Shown here piece by piece: positions 34,201 through 44,309 of a DNA stretch of 64,000 bases. The notes below the pieces were generated by a model, which did not search any database, was not told where the DNA came from, and saw only the letters and a list, made by a program, of their open reading frames with translations. The position numbers and the translations under genes are program-made. Each line of letters begins with the position of its first letter. Position 1 is the stretch's first letter. Origin of the DNA: Parastagonospora avenae f. sp. tritici 18332-5 (Eukaryota > Ascomycota > Dothideomycetes > Pleosporales > Phaeosphaeriaceae); assembly GCA_022559985.1 (NCBI GenBank), contig JAFJTR010000006.1:248001-312000 (forward strand), given 5' to 3'.

Positions 34201-35984
34201 AAGAGCAACCAAAAGCACAGCGCAATGTTGAGCCACAGCCTACCCGCACACAGGGCAAGCAATCAGCGTTACAGTCACAAACCCCCCAACCATCTCCGAA
34301 GCCTCTCAAGTCAGCGTTGAAAAAGGCTCCTGTGCCACAGCCAGCTTTGTCACCGCAAACCCAGCCACACATACGGAAGACAATGCGGGATCAGATACCA
34401 AGGGACGATGGAGCCACACAGCCTCAGATGAGGACTTCCATGAGAGGTCCGCCTGGCAGGGACGCTCGGTCAGCGGAGCCTCAGATGCGGAAGTCTATGC
34501 GGGCAGCGCCACCTGCGGCCCCGCGGGAGCAGACTCAGATGAGGACAAGCATGCGTGGGGCAAGTCCTGTCGGACTGGCAGCATCACGGCATAGTATGCC
34601 TCCTACAGATCAGAAGCCTCCGCGAGCTGCGCTGCAGAAGAAGCACATTCCAGCTGCCGCTGTTGCAGCAAAGCCTCGACCACAGAGTATGGCCAATATG
34701 CCCATGAAGCAGGCTGCTGCGGTCCCCACATACGACAGTGACTCAGATGCCTCGGCAAGCAGCTTTCAGAGAGCTCGTGGTCGACGCTCAGGCAACCAGA
34801 ACAATCGCTACACAATGCGTGCTTCAATGCGACAAGATGCTGCGCCAACGATGAGGACTGCTGCACCCGCTCCCAAGCAGCAAATTCGATCGATCTCGCC
34901 TCCTGGGTCTCCCTCTCCGGCGCTAAGAAAGTCCATGCGGCCCTCTTCGCCGACGCCAGAACCACCGAAGTCATCCAGGTTCAGTATCCGCTCACTCTCC
35001 CCTATGGGGAGGTTCAGAAACAGCAAGCCTATTGAAGCTGGACCACCAACATCGACGCCGCCACGGAAACCATCTGGTTTAAGCAAACAAGCCAAGCCAA
35101 AAACCCCGAACGCCGAGCGCGCAAAACCGGCTTTCAAGAGTCGCTTCGCGGACTCAAGCGATGAGGATGACGACGGTGGGCCATCCCATTTTCAGAGTCG
35201 GTTTGCGGACTCGGATGATGATGAGCCAAGCGGATACACGCTGCCACAAGGGCTGACTCCCGTACGAGGCATTCCAAGGAAAGCTGGCGAGGAGGATGGG
35301 GACTCAACGGACCTCGAGGAGGAGCTAGATGATGCGCCTATTCCTGCTGCTACTCCGACGAAAGCCACGGCTCCCACCCCAGCTGCCAATGGTAGCGCAA
35401 ATGGACAAGGCGCAATTCTAGCTAGCGGCTCCTTGCGTGACAGCAAACATGCCTCGTTACCCTCTTTCGAGGGAAGCGGCAAGTCAAAACCAAAACGAAG
35501 CTTCTTCGGCCTCGGAAAGAAGAAAACTACTGCTTCCCCAGCCAGCGCACCGCAGTCTACCCGTCTATCAGCGGACATTCCCGAGCCTATCAAGGCGGCT
35601 TCTTTCGACATACCCGCCCCTCCCCAGCACCGCAACCGCGACCAAAGCGCTCCGCTCACACCCATCGACGAGGACAAAGACTTTGGCATTTCGGCGCAAA
35701 ACTCCCCCCAAGCCGGAAGATCGCCCAAGCTGCAGCGTCGCTCGACCCCCGAATGGCCCCTCCCGCGCAACAACATTCCCATCCCACCCATTCCTGAAGA
35801 TGATGTTCGTCCCATGAGCTCAGACGGCATTGCGCCGCGCAGACCACGCTTCGCCCTTCGAACAGCTAGCCAGATGTCAAGTGCAACGGCTCCAGACACG
35901 GCGGGACGGTCTGTCTCGTACGGCAAGACAGGGAAGAAGAAGAAGTTTCAGGGATTAAGGCGCGCTTTTGGCCTCAATGACTAA
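31256..35984 (+). CDS. Large intrinsically disordered Ser/Pro-rich protein with MRxSMR repeats
   Basis: Exon 31256-31291 (MFSKRRRAASNP), intron of 97 nt (GTATGT...CTGCAG), exon 31389-35984; 1543 residues. The GTG at 31539 is not the start: the upstream frame QRTPTSASASLAATQAFL is continuous and looks conserved in style. The chain is almost wholly low-complexity (Ser, Pro, Thr, Gln, Ala, charged), with no membrane span. Between about 34370 and 34940 the motif [Q/T]MR[T/K/A]SMR recurs at least five times. Near 35140-35220 an SRFADS[S/D]DED element occurs twice. The C-terminus is basic (KTGKKKKFQGLRRAFG). Such proteins in ascomycetes are usually cortical or cytoskeleton-linked scaffolds; an Aim21-like actin-patch role is a guess. 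The gene is long but uninterrupted. Confidence 0.75.
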
Positions 35985-37011
35985 AGTCGCTTGTTTGAAT
36001 CCCTTTTGCTGACGTCCGACTTAGCACTCGGCACCGTCGGGCAGCGTCTTCTACGGATTCGAGCGGTTCGGCCAGTTCGTTTGTTCGCGCATCTGTTATC
36101 ATGCTGGGATGTTATCGCCCGAGTACGCCTCCGTTGCAGACGTGAGGCATGCCAGGCTTCCCTTTGATCTGCTCATGAGGTGGAGGGCTCTTGTTGGATT
36201 TCCCCTTTGCCAGCTCAGCGTCAACTATACACATGTACATGCACATCTTTCTCCTTTTCTGTACCCGTCTCTCGTTTGGCTGTAAAAAGTGATACCACCC
36301 TTTTCCTCTCTCTCTTTCTTGCGTAGCCTGACATGCCGCACACATATATATATATATACATACCCTCGCTTGTTTGGTTTTCTGCCATTTGTACGATGTG
36401 TTATGTCTGTTTTACTAAGACGATGCGGAAGAGCGGGGTGATGGGATGTAGATTTAATTTATAATGGAGAGATGGACGCACGTGAACTTCTGTGCAATTG
36501 CATGTGACATTCGTGATTGTGATGGTAGGTGGTGCGAAGTGGAAACTATGGACCACCGACGACAGCACGGCCAGGTCATAACTGAGAATACTACGCTCAG
36601 GACCGCTGTCAAGGCAGAATGGGGCACACCAGTGAAGGGCGACCTAGAAAGGTTTCCGAGGCTTCTTGTGCTCGTCTAAACCGAATCTCAAGCATCACCG
36701 GACATACACTTTGTTTCAACCTTGCATGATATGTGAATACCATGGTAACTGATTCAGAACGAGACCAGTAATCATCCGCGTCTCAAAGTGGCTGAGTGAA
36801 GGAAGGTGCACGTGCCCTGCTAAAAGGGGGGGAACCTCGGCAATCACAACTGACTCGGAATGGGCGGAGCCTCAACACCACAACTGCACATGTGTATAGC
36901 CGACTCCCGTCACTGATAAACCCTTTCCAGCTCCTTAGTGTCGCGTATCATCCTCCACAAAATTACCTTCATCCCCACACAGCAACAGCAACTATACAAC
37001 CAAACGACACA
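35985..37011. other. Intergenic region, about 1 kb
   Basis: No supportable gene. It includes an AT dinucleotide microsatellite, listed separately, and a CA-rich, G-poor leader immediately before the nitronate monooxygenase ATG. An in-frame ATG at 36796 would extend that gene by 72 residues but the added sequence is not family-like. Confidence 0.4.
36343..36358. repeat. AT dinucleotide microsatellite
   Basis: A perfect run of about eight AT units in the 3' flank of the large disordered protein gene. Simple repeat, possibly length-variable between strains. Confidence 0.8.
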
Positions 37012-38010
37012 ATGCCGATCAAGACATGGCTCACAGAGAAGCTGGGAATGCGCGTCCCACTGGTCCAAGGAGGAATGATGTGGGTTGGAAGAGCAGAGTT
37101 GATAAGCGCGGTGGCAAACGCCGGTGCCCTTGGCTTTCTCACCGCCCTGACGCAGCCTACCCCAGAGGCTCTCCGTAATGAAATCCGCAGAACGAAGAAG
37201 ATGCTGAAGCCAAGCGCAGTACAGTTCGGTGTCAACATCACCCTGTTACCGATGATGAACCCGCCGGACTATATGGAGTACGCCCGCGTTGTCGTTCAAG
37301 AGGGCATCAAGGTCGTGGAGACAGCGGGTGACCCAAGCCCGATCCTAAAGTTCCTCAAAGAGAACGGCGTGATTGTCTTCCACAAGTGCGTTACGCTGAA
37401 ACACGCATTGAGAGCGGAGAAACTGGGTGTAGACTGTATCTCAATTGACGGCATCGAATGTGCCGGACACGGAGGAGAATATGACACGACGTCTCTGATC
37501 CTGCTTTCTCTCTGCGCAGAGCAATTGAAGATTCCGTACCTCGCCTCAGGTGGCTTTGCCAATGGAAAACAGCTCGCGGCCGCCATTGCGCTCGGCGCTG
37601 TGGGTATTAACATGGGCACACGATGGATGTGTACCGTCGAGTCGCCCATCCACCACAACGTCAAAAACGCAATTGTAGCTGCTACAGAAAACGACACAGT
37701 ACTGTGTCTCCGCAAGTTCCGCAACACCAGCCGCCTGCACAAGAACACTGTCAGCACCGAGGTCGTAAAGATTGAGGCGGAGAAGAAAGACGTAAAATTC
37801 GAAGATGTGGCACATTTGATGAGTGGAAAGAGAGGCCAGGGTGTGTACGAGACGGGCGATGTTAATGCGGGAGTGTGGAGCTTGGGGATGTGTGCGGGCT
37901 TGATACACGATATCCCGACGTGTGAAGAGCTGGCAAAGAGGATGGAACGGGAGGCTATTGAGGTGTTGACGCAGAGTAATGCATTGGTGGTAGAGAGCGC
38001 GAAGCTTTAA
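37012..38010 (+). CDS. Nitronate monooxygenase (2-nitropropane dioxygenase family)
   Basis: Single exon, 332 residues from ATG 37012 (MPIKTWLTEKLGMRVPLVQGGM). It is an FMN-binding TIM barrel: the N-terminal PLVQGGMMWVG, then ANAGALGFLTAL, FGVNITLLP for flavin/substrate contact, the catalytic-histidine region IECAGHGGEYDTTS, and the phosphate-binding loops ASGGFANGKQLAAAIALGA and GTRWMCTVESP. The family oxidises alkyl nitronates such as propionate-3-nitronate with O2, protecting cells from nitro toxins, in the cytosol, mitochondria or peroxisomes. No targeting signal is obvious; the C-terminus SAKL resembles a peroxisomal PTS1 (SKL-like) tripeptide AKL. The start was chosen for family-like N-terminus and good leader. 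Confidence 0.92.
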   Translation: MPIKTWLTEKLGMRVPLVQGGMMWVGRAELISAVANAGALGFLTALTQPTPEALRNEIRRTKKMLKPSAVQFGVNITLLPMMNPPDYMEYARVVVQEGIKVVETAGDPSPILKFLKENGVIVFHKCVTLKHALRAEKLGVDCISIDGIECAGHGGEYDTTSLILLSLCAEQLKIPYLASGGFANGKQLAAAIALGAVGINMGTRWMCTVESPIHHNVKNAIVAATENDTVLCLRKFRNTSRLHKNTVSTEVVKIEAEKKDVKFEDVAHLMSGKRGQGVYETGDVNAGVWSLGMCAGLIHDIPTCEELAKRMEREAIEVLTQSNALVVESAKL

Positions 38011-38192
38011 GTATCCGCTGAGCATTGCCACCATCCCAATACCACACCTTTCAAGCCACCGCATTCGTTGAACAGCTTCAAACTATTAGATAGGAGTCCA
38101 GTACTCCTGCACCTGCTTTAATGGAGAGCCCAGCTGGCTTTGCCATGCGCTCATCTATTGCTTGCTATATGCACTGTCTTGTTCGCACCACC

Positions 38193-38200
38193 TTATATAT
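38193..38200 (+). promoter_or_regulatory. TATA-like element of the orphan gene at 38250
   Basis: A TATATAT run lies about 50 nt before the ATG at 38250. Pattern evidence only. Confidence 0.3.
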
Positions 38201-38249
38201 TGCTTCGTGTCCATCTCGATAGAGGCACCCAGTACATCTTCCGCCCACT

Positions 38250-38789
38250 ATGAACAAGGTTCGCACGGGATATAACGCACTAAAATATCGCCTCGATCAG
38301 AAATACCCAGATGTAGTACCTGCCTCCTACTGCGACGCCATTCGCAAAGAACTCGACAACATGATTAGAGATCCCGATATTTCTGCAGACCAGCTCGAAT
38401 TCACCATGCTGGTACTAGCTATCAGGGTCACCCACCTGCAGGTAGACGCAACTGATGAGGAATGCTTGGAGTTTTTCTCAACTCCAGGTCTAGAGAACGG
38501 GAAGAAGAAGATTGGCCTCACGTATTTCATTCGTGCGTCGCTGGGGGAAGATTGGGTGTTTATTGAGGGAGTTGAGAGGGAGACGGATGATGAAATGGTT
38601 AAGAGCTTTTTGGAGACTGTCGAGGAACATGGCAGGGCTTTGCTGGATGGGACTTGGACCGATGAGCGTTGGCAGACGAACTTCCGAGTGTGGATTGGAA
38701 TGCTGCGTTCTACGCGTCACATTTTGCAAAGAGAAAGTCGTGGAAACATTGTATGCACTAGCATGAACGTCACCGAAGCACTTAGATAA
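38250..38789 (+). CDS. Hypothetical protein, 179 residues
   Basis: Single exon with a good start (CACTATGAAC). The chain is hydrophilic and mainly helical in composition (YNALKYRLDQKYPDVV, AIRKELDNMIRDPD, EEHGRALLDG, WIGMLRSTRHIL), with no signal peptide, membrane span or metal motif. I do not recognise the family. It converges on the large minus-strand fusion gene 200 nt away. Codon use resembles its neighbours, so it is likely a real lineage-specific gene, with no function assignable. Confidence 0.55.
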   Translation: MNKVRTGYNALKYRLDQKYPDVVPASYCDAIRKELDNMIRDPDISADQLEFTMLVLAIRVTHLQVDATDEECLEFFSTPGLENGKKKIGLTYFIRASLGEDWVFIEGVERETDDEMVKSFLETVEEHGRALLDGTWTDERWQTNFRVWIGMLRSTRHILQRESRGNIVCTSMNVTEALR

Positions 38790-38987
38790 CCTTACAAGAC
38801 TGTTCAGCATATGACTGACCCTGATTGCACCCAGTCACTCATCGACCTCATCATACATCCACCTCGCGCAACATCAGATTGAAGCCAGATGACACAAGCA
38901 TTCACTCACACTATCCCAAGACGATTTCAAAGAATGTGTACATTCAAATCACACTTCTCAAAACTCAGGGGTATCAAAAGTTCTCAT

Positions 38988-41900
38988 CTACGGCCCAACA
39001 GCCATCTCCAGCCCGCCTCCCCTTCCCTCCTTAACCTTCATAATCCGGCTCCTCATCGCCCCACCATTCTCCTTATCGCTCTCTGCGCTCGGGAAATTAA
39101 TCCTCCCATTGCGCATCCACACGCCCCCGCTCAGCGGCCCCGTCCCAAGCGTCGAGCGCATATCCACCGCGGAATCTACAATCCCCAGTCCCTGCACACC
39201 AATCTCAATATCATCGACCTCGGTGCTCGCGCTCGAGTGCTCGCTCGCCTTGACAGAATGCTTGCGCGAGTAGAGCGATTGCTGCGCAGATCCCGGCAGG
39301 TAAATGCGTTTCGCGCCAAGCGTGCGTTTGATGTCTTCGAGGAGGACTTCCATGGGGCACAGGTATGCGATGTGGTTGCGCTGGCACCAGGCTAGGACGT
39401 GGCCGACGACCTGGTGAGTGCCGTTCTGCACGATCCAGGCGCCAGAGTCGCCGCCGACGCCGAAGCCACCTGCGACGGACCAGCTGCGCGAGAAGGTCTT
39501 GCGGCGGTAGATGCGCACCGAGGACATGGCGGGGTTGATCATGCCGCCTTGTAGGCCGGTGGTGCGGCCAAAACAGTGCACGTTCATGCCGCCGAGGTTG
39601 TCGGCGTTGGCGACGCCGTTGGGGTATTCGTCTTCGTCGGGGGTGTAGTGTCGGCGGTCGACTGGTTGTGAGAGTTTCGAGGCGATAGCTTGCTGATCGG
39701 GCTCCATGCTGCGGAAGCAGAAGCGGCGGCCTCCTTGGCAAATATTGTAGGGCTGGATGCGGGTTTCGTTGAGTTTGAGGAGCGCCCAGTCAATTTCATG
39801 GACGATGCCGGCGCGCTTCCAGCGTCTTATGCCAGATGAAGCGTGCACGTAGCCGAGCTCGTGGGAAAGAAGATGCTCTTCGTCGCGGTCTTCTTCGTTG
39901 GGAAAGAAGTCCTCATCTACGTCGTCTATTGCTGGCTGCGTTATTTTGATGTCTTGTCTTGATCCGGGCTGGATGCCTTCGATGTCCCCGGTTGTGGCGC
40001 GCGAGAAGGTAGAGTCGCTCATGAGCTCGGGCACGCTTTCCTCATCTGAGTCGAACTCTGAGTCAGACAGGTCGAACGACTCTGCGTCATCGCCATCATC
40101 GCTCTTCATGTCCTCGTCGTCAGAGAGCTCGAGGTCCCACATTGCTGCAGGCTCATCAGAATCGAGCTCAAGACCTGGCTGAGCACCCATGCCCATCAAC
40201 CAAGGATTGCTATTACCACTGGCGCTCGACAAGACTGGGTCTTTTGGGTAGGCCGAATATTCATCGCCAGCCTCGCTCTCATCGTCAGATGGAGCATCTA
40301 GCAAGTGGTGCACGGTCATGCCAACTGGCTCGTCATCCACCAAAATTACTCCGCCGTACGAGACTGGTGGGAGATGCTCGCCATTGAAAGCACCAATAGA
40401 CGCTCCACAAAGTGGGCGCTGTTGATGGTAGGGATTTATGACAGCCATGTCGGCATTGTAGTTGTCGGTGTTCATCGTCGAGCGATGCGGAGGATGCACC
40501 CTCCGAGTGGAACGACTCATCTTTGAGCGTCGAATTTTGCCGCGACGCACCTTCAAGTCGAATTCGTTCTCATCGTAGCGGAACCGACGGGCGAGGATGG
40601 CCTTCACCTTTGCGACACTGCTGCAGGTGACGAAAATGGTGGGTCGAGCCTTTTCTTGCGTCTCGCCAATGGCAACGAGGTCGATACTGATCGTCTCGTC
40701 GGAGTCCTTAAGTGCGCGCTCAATGAGGCGCTCAAGTCGAGGCAGCATTGCCGTGTGCCAAGTTTCAACGACGTCAGGCGCAAAGGTAGCAGGGAAGAGG
40801 CGTAGCTTGGGGCGAGCGACAGGCTCCATATCAGTCTCGATATGGATAGACGACGTGGTAAAGTTATTGCTTGGCTCGATGCTGCGGACCTCTGGCTCTG
40901 GTGTTGGGTAACCAAGGGTGGCTTGCGGCCAGTGACGAATGCCATCGGTAAGGAGCGCTTCAATGGTGTTTGACCGTTTCTGTTTGCTGTCTCGCCAAGC
41001 CTTCTGGATGACGGTGATCTTTTCTTTGTATCCTTTCAGCGTTGCCTCCCGCAAGGATGAGTCAGCACGTGATGCTCGCCATGCACGCTGAATTGTCGCT
41101 GCAGCAGTAATGATTTGCTGGTTCGATAGAGGTGCTACATCTCCACGGTCTTGCGAGTTGGGTGGTGTGTCGATGAGAGTGCCTAGATGCGATGTTAGCG
41201 AAAATGTTACGAGTTACAATGCTGTGTACTGACCTGATTCTTCCATCGGATCTCTGTCTTCCCACTCTTCCTGTTTTGGACTCATCATGCGCAAACTTTC
41301 CGAGATGCTCTTGCGGATAGAGTGCTGGGAGCGTTGCGAAGACACCCGGGACAAGGTTTCTTGCGACTGCTTAGGCGATGATCTCGATAAAGACTTGGTT
41401 CGTTCCAGAGCTTGCGAACTTTTCTCCATGGCCCATCGCTTTGCACTTCTATATGATGGACTTGAGGGTGTCTCGTTTATGGTCTGCGGTTGACTGATGC
41501 TCTTGCGCTTCAATGGTGATGCGCTCTGAATAGGCGTGACACCTGGCCTGAGCTCATTCATGTCAAACCCAGACTCCGACTCATCGAGCATGCAGCATCG
41601 CTGAAGTCGGAGAATGACACGACTGTAGAGCTGCGAAGGGTCCTGTAGACCTTCTGCACTGTCGGCTGCCCAAAAGCAATCGCGCACAACTTGCATATAT
41701 GCAGTGCCACATTTAGACGCGAGCTTACGAATGTATACATCTTCTATCCGGCGCTTGAAGTCGTTCAACGTGTACTTTGGCTTCCACAAATCGCCCAGGG
41801 GCTGCCACAGTCCAATTTCGAGCAGGATCAAGCCGAGGCTGTACATGTCAAAGTGAGGACCGTAAGGCGCATCCTTGGCCCCAGTGAATTTTGGGTCGTC

Positions 41901-43265
41901 TGGGTGGCGGTAAATGTTGAGCTTCGGCATTGTGTTGGGCGGTTCGATGTCGTATTCGGAGAAGAGGTCGAACGAGCAGATCACTGGAGATCGAAGTGTG
42001 TACTGCAATGCTCTAGCGTTAGCGGACTGACGCTTCGTCTTGCGAAAGACGACAATGTTGCTGCTGTTGATATCTTTGTGGACAAAGTTGTCACCATGTA
42101 TTTTGCTGAAAGTCAGAGCGAGCGTGAAGGCGAGACGGAAGCGATCCTCGAGCGGCGGGGTGGCACTGTTGGAGTTGTGCGACGACTTTGACCCGGTCTG
42201 AAGCACGCTAAGCAGTGTGACTGGCCGCAGCTCTTCGACCGACTTGTGAAGGTCAGTGGGGCCAGAATATACTGAAGTCGGCAGCTCAAATACAAGACCA
42301 AAGCGCGGTTGCTTCGTGTCTTCAAAGTACCCGAGACACTTCAGCGTGCCATGAAAGTTCTGGTTGCCGGCAAGCTTGGTGAGGATGGAGAGCAGGCGCT
42401 CAAGACGATCCGTAGGTGGGGGCACTCCCGTAGAGCGGTAAGCCGGATCATATGTTGCGTATTCGACCAACACAGGGGTCTCAGTGGTACGACCACCGTC
42501 TGTCTTCCAGGGGTTGGTGGAGCTGATTCTTGTGCGGAGACGACCAATCACTCGGATTGAAGATGCGCCAACGCTCTCATATGGCGGAGGCTCTTCTTCA
42601 GGTAGGATCAGATCTGACTGGTCCAGCTTCGGAGGCAGGTTCGATCGAGCGGCGAAGTTTGTGTGTGCATTGAGTGGGAAGGTTGCAGGGTTGACCAAGG
42701 TAAGATCTGAGGCACTGTAGGCTGCCGAGGAATATACGGGTGTCGATTGTGCAGGTCGCGGTGTTTCGAGGCCAGCTTTGGAGTGTGGACTTGGGTTGCG
42801 CGAAGCTATGCGCTGTGTCCGTCGTGTTCTTGAGAGGTCGTAGAGAATGTCGATGGAAGTGGTCAAGTCCTTGATCAAGTCCTCGTAACGTGACCTGTCG
42901 GCGGCCGCCCACGAGGGCGCATCAGATGCAGCCTTCCTCTTCTCTCCTGACAGCGACTTTCCCACAGGTGCCCCAGTCCGCAACCGCTCAGCCTCATCTG
43001 ATATCTCTCTGATGGTCCCAAGCACACTTGTTACTGTCTCTGTGAGGCCTGCCTGGTCTACGCTTGCGTCGATGTCTCCCTGCTTTCCCTTGGAGTTGTC
43101 GCTCCAGTCCACGCCCCACGTTATCAGGCGGTCTTTCTGTATCCGGAACTTCCGGTGAAGGTCATTTGTTTCGGGTTGCGTGTCCTTGGTGTCCTGCTCT
43201 ACTACGGCATCGCAGGACGTCTTGGTGTCAGAATACAGCTGTGTAAGTCTGCTGATGGTTTCCAT
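38988..43265 (-). CDS. Multidomain fusion: HeLo-like N-terminus, kinase-like domain, IQ motifs, chymotrypsin-fold protease domain
   Basis: Exons 43265-41234 and 41182-38988 (intron 51 nt, GTCAGT...TCTAG) give 1408 residues in one phase-consistent frame; the second part has no ATG near its start, so it is not a separate gene. Residues 1-100 resemble a HeLo/prion-inhibition region (QKDRLITWGVDW, TVTSVLGTIREI) but lack the usual first hydrophobic helix. Residues about 240-560 are kinase-like: HKDINSSNIVVF keeps the catalytic Asp and Asn, FDLFSEYD sits at the DFG place, FDMYSLGLILLEIG is the F helix, but the N-lobe strand reads VLVEYATY without the usual Lys. Two IQ motifs follow (ATIQRAWRAS, TVIQKAWRDS; about 700-743). 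The C-terminal protease-like domain has His in TVHHLL (about 968), Asp in EIDWALLKLN (about 1141) and Ser in GVGGDSGAW (about 1257), with a long acidic insert between His and Asp. Confidence 0.8.
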
Positions 43266-44309
43266 GATGGAGATGTATGCGCGGGGTCGCGCGGCTGGAG
43301 GCGATAGTTGTTACTGCGTTATGGCGGAGCGCGTGTGCGGGGACATGAGAATATAGCAAATGCGACTGCCTTGCGGGTCGTCGTCATGGCTCTAGGGGTG
43401 CTGTGGCATGTTCGGGGTGCATTTCGTGGATGCCTAGCTGGCTGTCCCCACCATCACCAATCGCTCCTTTCGCACAGCCACTGCCGAGGCTGGCCAATCA
43501 GATCCGCGCAAACTCCGCCTCCTAGCGCCCGCGCGGCACCGCCGTGTGACTGCGCCCGTCTCCAACCCTCATTCCTCGCAGCACGGCGCACTTGGCTGTC
43601 ATCTGATGCCTATCGAGCTTGAGACACCTTCAAGGCAGCTGAGCCGCTGAGATGCCATCAAAACTCGGATTGGCCCCTTTCACTGACTCTGCCCCTTTTG
43701 GCGCACGCCTTTTTATCGTTCTATTCGAGCGCTATATATCGCTTCATAAGAGCGATACGACAGCCTGATCCCCGAAGCATCGCTTGGGTGTCTTTTGATC
43801 AGTCATGATGTTGAGATTTCGGGGTGGCTCAACATGTGCTACAATGGAACGAGTCCCTGTGCCTTCAACCGTTGCCGCATCGCACTGACCGACATCTTTC
43901 TGCTGAGAACTTTCCCTATGGCACACCGTGAACTATCCGCTGATTGAATATCAAGCCATACCCAACCTCTGGTTAGATTTCCCCGGCGTGAGCCCTCGAC
44001 GCTCGACCATTCTGCTCATCATTGCGCTAGAGCACAGTTCGACTAACTTCCAAGCATAAGTTCCTCGATACACTCAACAACAAGGTCAAGATCAGGATAA
44101 TCCGGAAAGTTTGCTCCTGCAAGATTCCCTTATCTGTGTTCTCGTGGGTCGCGAAAAATGGGGAATTGAATTGTGAAAGATGTGAAATCTCCACCCCTAC
44201 CATCAGCTCCACGCCTTTGACTATGATGTAGCCCCCTCTTTCTTTTCTATCCACTATTCATACAGCCTCCGCATCTCTTCTGCCATTCGATCTCTCAACC
44301 ACTTCAAGT
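43266..44309. other. Divergent intergenic region, about 1 kb
   Basis: It lies upstream of both the fusion gene (minus) and the broken F-box gene (plus). No supportable gene or recognisable element. Confidence 0.4.
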
